Origin: an uncultured Phascolarctobacterium sp.
Lineage (GTDB): Bacteria > Bacillota > Negativicutes > Acidaminococcales > Acidaminococcaceae
Reading direction: 5' to 3'
Length of the DNA: 13,649 nt
NCBI GenBank assembly: GCA_900545535.1
Contig: UQZN01000030.1
Span: forward strand, 1 to 13,649
Below the pieces are notes generated by a model. The model did not search any database and had not been told where the DNA came from. It saw only the letters and a program-made list of their open reading frames with translations. Positions 1 to 4,786 of the stretch are shown one piece after another; the first letter of the stretch is position 1; every line of letters starts with the position of its first letter. The position numbers and the translations under genes are program-made.

Positions 1-81
1 GCCGCGTTAACCAGTACGCAGTCGGCCAGCAAGCTGTCCGCCCGCTATTTGCTGAAGCTCCGTTCCAAAATGAGCTTTTAA
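1..81 (+). CDS. C-terminal end of an unidentified protein (5' end outside window)
   Basis: An open frame runs from base 1 to a TAA at 79-81. It gives 26 residues, ending in ARYLLKLRSKMSF. The tail is basic and probably helical. It is followed by the strong bidirectional hairpin at 164-200, which fits the end of a real gene. Too little is present to assign a family. The frame could also be open by chance, so the call rests mainly on the downstream terminator. Confidence 0.45.
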   Translation, partial: AALTSTQSASKLSARYLLKLRSKMSF

Positions 82-163
82 AAATCAAAAAAACTTCCTT
101 TTCTATCAGCTCCCAAGCCAATAAAAAAGAAAGTCTCTGCCCCAACGCTAGATATAAAAACAG

Positions 164-200
164 AAAGACGTGTTTGCCAAACGGCAAGCACGTCTTTTTT
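164..200. terminator. Bidirectional rho-independent terminator between convergent genes
   Basis: Arms 164-178 and 183-197 pair over 15 bp with one G-T wobble, around the 4-base loop AAAC. The plus strand ends in TTTTTT (195-200). The minus strand runs into a weaker T-rich tract. It sits between the plus-strand gene ending at 81 and the minus-strand LysM gene ending at 261, so it can serve both. Confidence 0.85.
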
Positions 201-260
201 ACTGCGCCCTAACGCATTATTATTTACTTTTATCAGTTTCCTACGCCGGCGCTGTAAGTA

Positions 261-563
261 TCAGCCTTTAGTATCGCCGGCCTCTGCTACCATCAACTGG
301 TCGACAAACTGCATTTTCACAGGGATCAAAAGTTTCTGTCCCGGTTTCAGATTAGTGTTCGCCAGTGAATTGGTCTCACAGATGCGGTAAATGACTTCGC
401 GTACGTCTTCACCCTGATCGGCCCAGCGGTCAGCGATCGCCCACATGGTATCGCCAGTATGTACAGTGATCTGTTCGTAATGATAAACAGTATCGTTCTG
501 TAAAAAATTATAGCCTGTATATAAGATAGTAGTCATCAGCATTAATACAAACAACTTCTTCAT
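261..563 (-). CDS. yneA: YneA-like LysM cell-division inhibitor (SOS-induced)
   Basis: A 100-residue protein with one N-terminal membrane segment (about residues 3-18, KLFVLMLMTTILYTGYNF) followed by one LysM peptidoglycan-binding domain (about residues 33-84, from ITVHTGDTMWAIADRW to LKPGQKLLIPV). This size and order match YneA of Bacillus, a membrane-anchored inhibitor that delays septum formation during DNA damage. The ATG at 563 is chosen over an upstream in-frame TTG (581) because the purine-rich AAAGG lies about 10 bases before the ATG and the TTG would fall inside it. A consensus promoter and a LexA-type box lie just upstream, which supports an SOS role. In Bacillus the gene is next to lexA; lexA is not seen here. 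A plain LysM membrane protein is the alternative. Confidence 0.8.
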   Translation of the reverse strand: MKKLFVLMLMTTILYTGYNFLQNDTVYHYEQITVHTGDTMWAIADRWADQGEDVREVIYRICETNSLANTNLKPGQKLLIPVKMQFVDQLMVAEAGDTKG

Positions 564-579
564 AACTTCACGACCTTTC

Positions 580-593
580 AAAACATCCGTTCG
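580..593 (-). promoter_or_regulatory. LexA (DinR) operator, primary
   Basis: The minus strand reads CGAACGGATGTTTT. This matches 13 of 14 positions of the Bacillus-type LexA box CGAACRNRYGTTYC. It starts about at the transcription start and ends just before the ribosome binding site, where a repressor would block initiation or early elongation. Confidence 0.8.
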
Positions 594-601
594 TTAAACA
601 T

Positions 602-630
602 ATAATAAACCGAACTGTTTTGTTTGTCAA
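602..630 (-). promoter_or_regulatory. Sigma-A promoter of the yneA-like gene
   Basis: On the minus strand a perfect -35 TTGACA (plus 625-630) is followed after exactly 17 bases by the -10 TATTAT (plus 602-607). Transcription would begin near 594-596, about 30 bases before the ATG. Confidence 0.85.
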
Positions 631-639
631 GAGTTTTTC

Positions 640-653
640 TAAAAATTTGTTCG
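640..653 (-). promoter_or_regulatory. Possible second LexA operator
   Basis: The minus strand reads CGAACAAATTTTTA, 12 of 14 matches to the LexA box. It lies about 10 bases upstream of the -35 element. The right half-site is weak (TTTTTA instead of YGTTYC), so it may be secondary or fortuitous. Confidence 0.45.
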
Positions 654-678
654 TTTTTTTGTTTTTATGGCGAACAAA

Positions 679-700
679 GACTTGTTTAAGCAAACAGGTC
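679..700 (-). terminator. Weak terminator-like hairpin at the end of the AEC transporter gene
   Basis: On the minus strand GAC-x-TGTTT pairs with AAACA-x-GTC around a GCTT loop, overlapping the stop codon of the transporter gene. The T tract behind it is short and broken (TTTG TTCG). It is a weak candidate, but no better terminator is visible before the yneA promoter. Confidence 0.35.
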
Positions 701-1640
701 AGCCGCGCAGTACCCACATATAAAACGGCGTCGTTATTACTGCCAGCAGCGTACTGACTACTGTCAGCATGGCCGCATACTTATAATCGCCGCCATAAAC
801 CTTTGAGACGATAGCAGTGTTCGTCATAGCCGGCATGGCCGCCTGCATGACAAATACATCGCTCATCAATTTCGGCAGCGGGAAAAACGGCAGACAGACC
901 ATAACACACAGAGGACAGATAACAAACCTGCCCACCATTGCCGCCACCAGTTCACGGTCACAGGTGACATCCTTGAGGGAAACTTTGCTGATCGCGATAC
1001 CGATAAACAGCATCGCCAGCGGTGTCGTCATCCCACCCAGATAGCGAAAAGAAGCTTCTATCGGCATTGGCAGCCGCCAATCCAGCATTACCAAAATAAT
1101 ACCCGCAAAGAAGCCTAACAGCGGCGGATTCAAAACCACCTTCAAGGTCTTGCGGCTGAGCCACGGTGCCGCCACCCCTGCATCTGAAGCCATATCGTGA
1201 ACAGCCACGACCCAGAACATCGTCGTGTTGACCATATAATACAGCATCACGTAAGGGATACCTTCTTCACCGAACAAAGCCAGCGTCATCGGCAGACCGA
1301 TAAAGATAGTATTGGATACAAAAAAAACTGTGCAGAATACACCGACCCGTTCCCGCCGTACCTTCAGCAATTTTGCCACCGCATGACCGATAAAATAGCC
1401 CATCGCCATGGAAATGATCGGCACAGGCAGGCCGCCGCTCATCGCGACCAGCTGGTCATGACTGAAATTGACCGTCAGATTGACGATCATATAAGTCGGC
1501 AGACAAACCTTAGTCACCAGCTGAGCCACAGCCGCGCTGAAGCTTTCAGAAAACCAGCCTTTACGGGACAGATAAAAACCGGTAGCTATCATAATAACGA
1601 TCGTCAAAATTCCCTGCAGTGCGTGCAAAATCGCCGCCAT
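699..1640 (-). CDS. AEC (auxin efflux carrier) family membrane transporter
   Basis: A 313-residue, very hydrophobic protein with about ten membrane segments, the usual length for the AEC family. It opens with a membrane segment and the GFYLSRKGWF / LPTYMIVNLT pattern typical of the family. The second half has the repeat-like LAMLFIGIAISKVSLKD and the C-terminal AAMPAMTNTAIVSKVYGGD segment with conserved prolines and small residues. Bacterial members carry organic acids such as malate or malonate, or amino-acid derivatives; the substrate cannot be read from sequence. The start is supported by GGAAGTG about 8 bases upstream. It lies 56 bases behind an unknown gene on the same strand, with a terminator-like hairpin in the gap and little room for its own promoter. 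Confidence 0.88.
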   Translation of the reverse strand: MAAILHALQGILTIVIMIATGFYLSRKGWFSESFSAAVAQLVTKVCLPTYMIVNLTVNFSHDQLVAMSGGLPVPIISMAMGYFIGHAVAKLLKVRRERVGVFCTVFFVSNTIFIGLPMTLALFGEEGIPYVMLYYMVNTTMFWVVAVHDMASDAGVAAPWLSRKTLKVVLNPPLLGFFAGIILVMLDWRLPMPIEASFRYLGGMTTPLAMLFIGIAISKVSLKDVTCDRELVAAMVGRFVICPLCVMVCLPFFPLPKLMSDVFVMQAAMPAMTNTAIVSKVYGGDYKYAAMLTVVSTLLAVITTPFYMWVLRG

Positions 1641-1654
1641 AAAATCACTTCCTT

Positions 1655-1689
1655 AAAATAAAAGGCACCGAAGCCTTCGCCCCGGTGCC
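1655..1689 (-). terminator. Rho-independent terminator (or attenuator) after the 112-residue gene
   Basis: On the minus strand GGCACCG (from plus 1683-1689) pairs with CGGTGCC (plus 1664-1670) around a 12-base loop, followed by TTTTATTTT. The hairpin ends only about 15 bases before the transporter start codon, so it may act as a partial terminator in a two-gene operon. Confidence 0.75.
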
Positions 1690-1696
1690 GCTTAAA

Positions 1697-2035
1697 TCAG
1701 TTTTTGGCCTGTTTCGCTTCTTCCAATTTATGCTTCATCCAGTCGATCATGGCCAGTTTGCCGAATTCATGCCAGGTTTTGCATTCAGTGTTTTTGGCAA
1801 TATATTCGTTCCATTTATCCTGGTTCACCTGCTCTACCTCCAGCAGGTTCATGATGCCAAAGCCGCTGCGCCAGATCAGGTCGTCCATCGAGGTATATTT
1901 ACTGTTTTCCGTTAAAAATTTATCGTTGAACAATTCCTGAAAGGATACCTTTGCCAAAATCTTGCCCAGTTCTTCGTCGTGGGTAAAGATTTCCAGATAA
2001 TGCTTAAACTCTTTTTCAATATCGATTGCTGCCAT
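1697..2035 (-). CDS. Unknown 112-residue cytoplasmic protein
   Basis: I do not recognise this protein. It is acidic to neutral, rich in charged and aromatic residues (FKHYLEIFTHDEE, WRSGFGIMNLLEVEQ, WHEFGKLAMIDWMKHKLEE) and mostly predicted helical. It has no signal peptide or membrane segment. The single cysteine is in NTECKTW. A very good ribosome site (GGAGGA, about 7 bases upstream) supports expression from the ATG at 2035. It precedes the AEC transporter on the same strand. In front of it lies an 8-bp inverted repeat and, beyond that, the 67-bp repeat that bounds the toxin-antitoxin cassette. No function is proposed. Confidence 0.75.
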   Translation of the reverse strand: MAAIDIEKEFKHYLEIFTHDEELGKILAKVSFQELFNDKFLTENSKYTSMDDLIWRSGFGIMNLLEVEQVNQDKWNEYIAKNTECKTWHEFGKLAMIDWMKHKLEEAKQAKN

Positions 2036-2053
2036 TGTTTCATCCTCCGGTGG

Positions 2054-2076
2054 TAAATTATTGATTTGATAATTTA
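2054..2076. repeat. Perfect 8-bp inverted repeat in the leader of the 112-residue gene
   Basis: TAAATTAT (2054-2061) and ATAATTTA (2069-2076) are perfect inverted copies separated by 7 bases. They lie between a possible extended -10 (minus-strand TGGTAAAAT, plus 2085-2093) and the ribosome site. AT-rich palindromes in this position are often repressor operators, but the low GC also makes a chance palindrome possible. Confidence 0.45.
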
Positions 2077-2081
2077 TGCTT

Positions 2082-2148
2082 CTTATTTTACCACAAAAAA
2101 GCCGATGGCGCTAACCATCGGCTTTTCTGTAAAACTAATGTGAGTAAA
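2082..2148. repeat. 67-bp direct repeat, copy 1, carrying a terminator
   Basis: This copy and 2888-2954 are identical at 66 of 67 positions, differing only at 2101 (G) against 2907 (A). The repeat ends one base before the toxin stop codon. The two copies are direct, 806 bp apart from start to start, and enclose exactly the toxin-antitoxin operon. Confidence 0.92.
2097..2126. terminator. Bidirectional terminator hairpin inside repeat copy 1
   Basis: AAAAGCCGATGG (2097-2108) pairs perfectly with CCATCGGCTTTT (2115-2126) around the loop CGCTAA. On the minus strand it is followed by more T residues, making it the natural terminator of the toxin-antitoxin transcript. Confidence 0.88.
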
Positions 2149-2493
2149 TCATTCCAGCTCCAGCTGAAATCTAATGGCATTTTGTATTTTACTGATCGTT
2201 TCCATATGGACCAGCTGCCCCACACAACTGCCCAATCTTTGTTTATCGACACTTCTGATCTGATGCGCCAGGACAATGGAATCCTTCGGCAATCCTGAAT
2301 ATTCCATTTTCAGCAGAACCTCATTGGGATAAATACGTTCTGTTCCTTTAAAACTGGTTATCGGCAATACCGTTACCTGATTTAAGCCATTGACCGCATC
2401 CGATGAAATAACAAGTGCCGGCCGGGTGCCCGATTGCTCGGAGCCAATAACAGGATTAAGATTCAAAAAATAGATCTGCCATTGTTTTACCAT
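2149..2493 (-). CDS. mazF: MazF/PemK-family toxin, endoribonuclease
   Basis: A 114-residue protein of typical MazF length. It has the family motifs in order: the N-terminal strand WQIYFLNLNPVIGSEQSG, then TRPALVIS (residues 23-30), VTVLPITS (40-47), and SIVLAHQIRSVDKQRLG (72-88). R24 and T46 are at the positions of the catalytic Arg and Thr of characterised MazF enzymes. Members cut single-stranded RNA at short specific sites and stop growth. The start ATG overlaps the antitoxin stop by 7 bases (ATGGTAA), and AAGGA about 9 bases before it gives it its own ribosome site. The gene ends immediately against repeat copy 1. Nothing looks broken, so it is probably active. The cut site cannot be predicted. 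Confidence 0.93.
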   Translation of the reverse strand: MVKQWQIYFLNLNPVIGSEQSGTRPALVISSDAVNGLNQVTVLPITSFKGTERIYPNEVLLKMEYSGLPKDSIVLAHQIRSVDKQRLGSCVGQLVHMETISKIQNAIRFQLELE

Positions 2494-2762
2494 TCGTTAG
2501 ATCCTTCTCTCTCAGAATAATCCAGTGCAGCAAAATCTCGCTGGATTTCTTCGCACCGGGCCTGAAAATCAGGATCAGACACTGCTTCTTCCATTAAGCG
2601 GGCTTTTTGCGCCTTATCATAGGCTTTCAAACCATCCCTGATCGCATTTTCACAAAACTTGCTGATGCCGTTGATCCTTTTTTCTTCATTCATTTTTTTC
2701 AGCCGTTCTGCTAAATTACCAGGCAGTGATATGGTGATCTTCTTGATTGCTTCCGTAGTCAT
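2487..2762 (-). CDS. mazE: Ribbon-helix-helix antitoxin of the MazF pair
   Basis: A 91-residue protein. Residues 7-47 form a ribbon-helix-helix DNA-binding fold: the strand KKITISLP, helix 1 about residues 16-27, and helix 2 about 33-47 (ISKFCENAIRDGLKAY). The acidic C-terminal region (about 55-91, with MEEAVSDPDFQARCEE and the DYSEREGSNEW tail) is the expected toxin-binding part. This type resembles the Gram-positive EndoAI/MazE antitoxins, not the AbrB-type MazE of E. coli. The ATG at 2762 is preferred because GAGGAG lies 8 bases upstream; the in-frame GTG at 2771 would abut that site. It is first in the operon and overlaps the toxin by 7 bases, the standard order for coupled expression. 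It likely represses its own promoter. Confidence 0.9.
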   Translation of the reverse strand: MTTEAIKKITISLPGNLAERLKKMNEEKRINGISKFCENAIRDGLKAYDKAQKARLMEEAVSDPDFQARCEEIQRDFAALDYSEREGSNEW

Positions 2763-2793
2763 CGCACTCACTCCTCAATCATGTTTTATTTAT

Positions 2794-2802
2794 ATTATAT
2801 CA
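2794..2802 (-). promoter_or_regulatory. Extended -10 promoter of the toxin-antitoxin operon
   Basis: The minus strand reads TGATATAAT, a perfect -10 hexamer with the TGn extension. A poor -35 (TTGCTT, plus 2816-2821) sits 16 bases upstream and coincides with the first iterated AGCAA unit. Transcription would start about 2787, roughly 25 bases before the ATG. Confidence 0.75.
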
Positions 2803-2816
2803 TCGCTATGCCAAAA

Positions 2817-2876
2817 AGCAACCATTTTAGCAATATAAAAAGCAATACAAACAATAATACTATCGGCAATATTTTT
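2817..2876. repeat. 12-bp iterated units upstream of the toxin-antitoxin promoter
   Basis: The plus strand shows units starting AGCAA at 2817, AGCAA at 2829, AGCAA at 2841 and GGCAA at 2865. They are spaced 12, 12 and 24 bases, as if one unit at 2853 has decayed. The rest of each unit is AT-rich and variable. A ribbon-helix-helix antitoxin often binds such short phased repeats, and the first unit covers the -35 region. The AT richness makes part of the match cheap. Confidence 0.5.
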
Positions 2877-2887
2877 AGCTTGCGTCA

Positions 2888-2954
2888 CTTATTTTACCAC
2901 AAAAAAACCGATGGCGCTAACCATCGGCTTTTCTGTAAAACTAATGTGAGTAAA
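2888..2954. repeat. 67-bp direct repeat, copy 2, carrying a terminator
   Basis: It matches 2082-2148 at 66 of 67 positions and is in the same orientation. It lies between the nifU stop codon (42 bases away) and the toxin-antitoxin promoter region. This is probably the original terminator of the nifS-nifU operon, with the other copy arising when the cassette arrived; the reverse is equally possible. Confidence 0.92.
2904..2932 (-). terminator. Terminator of the nifS-nifU operon, inside repeat copy 2
   Basis: CCGATGG (2908-2914) pairs with CCATCGG (2921-2927) around CGCTAA. On the minus strand seven T residues follow. The G-to-A change at 2907 removes one pair at the stem base compared with copy 1, so it should be slightly weaker. 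Confidence 0.85.
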
Positions 2955-2996
2955 AGGAGGAGTTGGAACTGAAAATTTTAACAGCAAAATCAGCTG

Positions 2997-3422
2997 TTAA
3001 TGGCCGCAGTCGTGACAGCAGCCTGTACAAACATCTATACCTTCGGTAGACATGCCGTTTTTGACCTTGTAGTCATAAATAGCGGCACGCAAACCGTCAG
3101 CAGCAAGATTGGAACAATGCATTTTGACCGGCGGCAAACCGTCAAGCGCTTCGGCTACGGCCAGATTGGTCAACGCCAGCGCTTCTTCGACAGATTTGCC
3201 CTTAGCCAGCTCCGTCGCCATACTGCTGGTAGCGATCGCCGCACCGCAGCCAAAGGTCTGGAAGCTGATATCGGTAATGATATTGTCTTTGACTTTGATA
3301 AAGATCTTCATGATATCACCGCATTTGGCATTGCCCACTTCACCGACGCCGTCGGCATCGGGCATTACGCCCACATTGCGGGGATTCATAAAATGCTCCA
3401 TTACTTTTTCACTGTAAGCCAT
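2997..3422 (-). CDS. nifU: IscU/NifU-type Fe-S cluster scaffold protein
   Basis: A 141-residue scaffold on which NifS-supplied sulfur and iron form Fe-S clusters before transfer. The opening YSEKVMEHFMNPRNVG is typical. The three cluster cysteines are C34 (AKCGD, with the conserved D36), C59 (FGCGAA) and C103 (VKMHCSNLA). These are the conserved IscU residues, and LPPVK precedes the last one as in IscU. The protein carries only the U-type domain, without the ferredoxin and thioredoxin-like domains of full nitrogenase NifU. An unusual cysteine-rich tail (C132, C135, C136, C139, then a final His) follows. It is 17 bases behind nifS and clearly in its operon. The ribosome site (AGGTG) is modest, which fits coupling to nifS. 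Confidence 0.95.
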   Translation of the reverse strand: MAYSEKVMEHFMNPRNVGVMPDADGVGEVGNAKCGDIMKIFIKVKDNIITDISFQTFGCGAAIATSSMATELAKGKSVEEALALTNLAVAEALDGLPPVKMHCSNLAADGLRAAIYDYKVKNGMSTEGIDVCTGCCHDCGH

Positions 3423-3439
3423 TGATTACACCTGCTTTC

Positions 3440-4600
3440 TTACTTATGGTAAAGGGGCGACATCGCCCGCAATTTTTCAACGATCAGCGGCAGCTGTTCT
3501 AAAACATAATCGACATCGGCATCGCTGTTTTCTTCCGATAAGGTCAGACGCAGCGAACCGTGCGCAATCTCATGCGGCAAGCCGATAGCCAGCAGAACAT
3601 GTGACGGGTCCAGCGAACCGGACGTGCAGGCACTGCCGCTGGAAGCCGCAATGCCCAGATGGTCAAGCAGCAATAGCAGGCCTTCGCCTTCAATATATCT
3701 GATGCTGACATTGACATTATTCGGCAGTCTGTCGGTGGGATGGCCGTTCAGCCTTACTTCGGGTATCCTATCTAAGATACCGGCGATCAATCTATCACGC
3801 AAAGCGCGGGTTTTCCCAGCATTAGCCGCCATATTTTCCTGCGCATAAGCTGCCGCCAGCCCCAGCCCTACGATCCCGGCAGTATTTTCAGTACCGGCAC
3901 GCAGGCCTTTTTCCTGTCCGCCGCCGACGATCAGCGCCGGTACGCGCACACCCTGACGGATATACACCGCGCCTACGCCCTTGGGGCCGTGGAACTTGTG
4001 CGCCGTCAGTGTCAAAAGGTCAATATTATCGTCATTAACGTCGATGGGGATATGCCCCGCCGCCTGTACGGCATCAGTATGCAGCAGCACCTTGTGCGCC
4101 CGACATACAGCGCCGATCTCCCTGATCGGCATGACCGTACCGATCTCGTTATTGGCATACATCACCGAAACGAGGATCGTATCGTCACGCAGGGCAGCTT
4201 CTACCTGAGCTGCCGTCACCCGGCCGAATTCGTCCACAGGCAAATAGGTGATCTCAAAGCCTTCCTTCGCCAGTTCCTCACAGGTATGCAGCACCGCATG
4301 ATGCTCGACCTGCGTAGTGATGATATGTCTGCCTTTTTTGGCGTTGGCACGAGCCACGCCTTTAATAAGCATATTGTCGCCTTCGCTGCCGCCGCCTGTA
4401 AAAATGATCTCCTTCGGCGAAGCGCCGATCAGGTCGGCCACCTGCTGACGGGCCGTGGCAATAGCTGCCGCCGCACGCTGCGCTGCCTTATAGATACTGG
4501 AAGGGTTTCCGTAATTTTCTACCATTGACCGGGCCATTGCCTCGGCTATTTCCGGCCTGACCTTAGTCGTGGCCGCATTATCTAAATAAACTTCCCGCAT
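3440..4600 (-). CDS. nifS: Cysteine desulfurase, NifS/IscS type
   Basis: A 386-residue PLP enzyme that converts cysteine to alanine and holds the sulfur as a persulfide for NifU, MnmA and other acceptors. Visible landmarks: YLDNAATT near the N-terminus (5-12), GSEGDN (71-76) in the PLP phosphate loop, VEHHAVL (98-104) with the PLP-stacking His, HTDAVQ (174-179), the PLP lysine K202 in TAHKFHGPKG, and RAGTEN (234-239). The catalytic cysteine is C325 in SSGSACTSG, on the long mobile loop of group I desulfurases. Length is normal and no key residue is missing. AAAGGA lies about 10 bases before the ATG. It leads the nifS-nifU operon, divergent from rrf2, and its promoter contains a palindromic copy of the shared regulatory motif. 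Confidence 0.96.
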   Translation of the reverse strand: MREVYLDNAATTKVRPEIAEAMARSMVENYGNPSSIYKAAQRAAAAIATARQQVADLIGASPKEIIFTGGGSEGDNMLIKGVARANAKKGRHIITTQVEHHAVLHTCEELAKEGFEITYLPVDEFGRVTAAQVEAALRDDTILVSVMYANNEIGTVMPIREIGAVCRAHKVLLHTDAVQAAGHIPIDVNDDNIDLLTLTAHKFHGPKGVGAVYIRQGVRVPALIVGGGQEKGLRAGTENTAGIVGLGLAAAYAQENMAANAGKTRALRDRLIAGILDRIPEVRLNGHPTDRLPNNVNVSIRYIEGEGLLLLLDHLGIAASSGSACTSGSLDPSHVLLAIGLPHEIAHGSLRLTLSEENSDADVDYVLEQLPLIVEKLRAMSPLYHK

Positions 4601-4618
4601 TGCGATCCGTCCTTTCTT

Positions 4619-4632
4619 AATTCCTAGCTGTT
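4619..4632. promoter_or_regulatory. Rrf2-type operator candidate, site 1 (half-site)
   Basis: AATTCCTAG followed by CTGTT. The left half matches sites 2 and 3 exactly; the right half has diverged. It lies just upstream of the nifS ribosome site, in the nifS leader. The repeated AATTCCTAG core makes chance unlikely, but this is the weakest of the three. Confidence 0.55.
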
Positions 4633-4650
4633 CAGTATGATTACATCTTC

Positions 4651-4679
4651 AGTATAGTAATTCCTAGTAATTTTGTCAA
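4651..4679 (-). promoter_or_regulatory. Sigma-A promoter of nifS-nifU
   Basis: On the minus strand TTGACA (plus 4674-4679) and TATACT (plus 4651-4656) are 17 bases apart, a near-consensus promoter. The spacer is almost filled by the 14-bp palindromic motif at 4659-4672, so a bound regulator would exclude RNA polymerase. Confidence 0.88.
4659..4672. promoter_or_regulatory. Rrf2-type operator candidate, site 2 (palindrome in the nifS promoter)
   Basis: AATTCCTAGTAATT is an inverted repeat of the form AATTnCTAGnAATT, symmetric at all but one base pair of positions. It resembles the CymR/IscR-like operators of Firmicutes with ATTCC half-sites. It lies inside the nifS -35/-10 spacer. Confidence 0.75.
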
Positions 4680-4727
4680 GATTATATTTGTAAATTTTTT
4701 GTGTGCAAAAATTTTCTTATTCAGCTA

Positions 4728-4756
4728 TTGAATTCCTAGTAAACTAGTAGTAAAAT
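4728..4756 (+). promoter_or_regulatory. Promoter of rrf2-cysK
   Basis: TTGAAT (4728-4733) and TAAAAT (4751-4756) are 17 bases apart. Transcription would start about 4763, some 24 bases before the start codon. Operator site 3 overlaps it. Confidence 0.72.
4731..4744. promoter_or_regulatory. Rrf2-type operator candidate, site 3 (in the rrf2 promoter)
   Basis: AATTCCTAGTAAAC shares its first 12 bases with site 2. It starts within the rrf2 -35 element and fills much of the spacer; a further CTAG lies at 4744-4747. This is the position expected for autorepression. Confidence 0.72.
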
Positions 4757-4786
4757 AAAGTCAAGCTTTTGAAAGGACGTGTGCTT

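Noticed and set aside
608..630. Additional GAAC/GTTC pair in the yneA promoter spacer considered as a third LexA box
   Set aside because: The half-site spacing is wrong and only about 9 of 14 positions match.
671..690. CGAAC near the end of the AEC gene considered as a LexA box
   Set aside because: The opposing half-site is 8 bases away instead of 4, giving about 10 of 14 matches in the best register; it also lies partly in the hairpin at 679-700.
1197..1661. Open frame antisense to the AEC transporter (154 residues), rich in His, Gln and Arg
   Set aside because: The composition is what a hydrophobic gene gives when read in reverse; no start signals.
2781..2972. Plus-strand open frame spanning the toxin-antitoxin promoter and repeat copy 2
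   Set aside because: AT-rich, Asn/Lys/Ile-rich chance frame crossing a terminator and promoter; no ribosome site.
2952..3047. AAAAGGAGG on the plus strand followed by a TTG-initiated short frame
   Set aside because: The TTG is only two bases after the motif, the frame runs antisense into nifU, and it closes after 28 codons; probably coincidental purine sequence.
3989..4528. Open frame antisense to nifS (179 residues)
   Set aside because: Fully inside nifS, which has all catalytic motifs; no independent signal.
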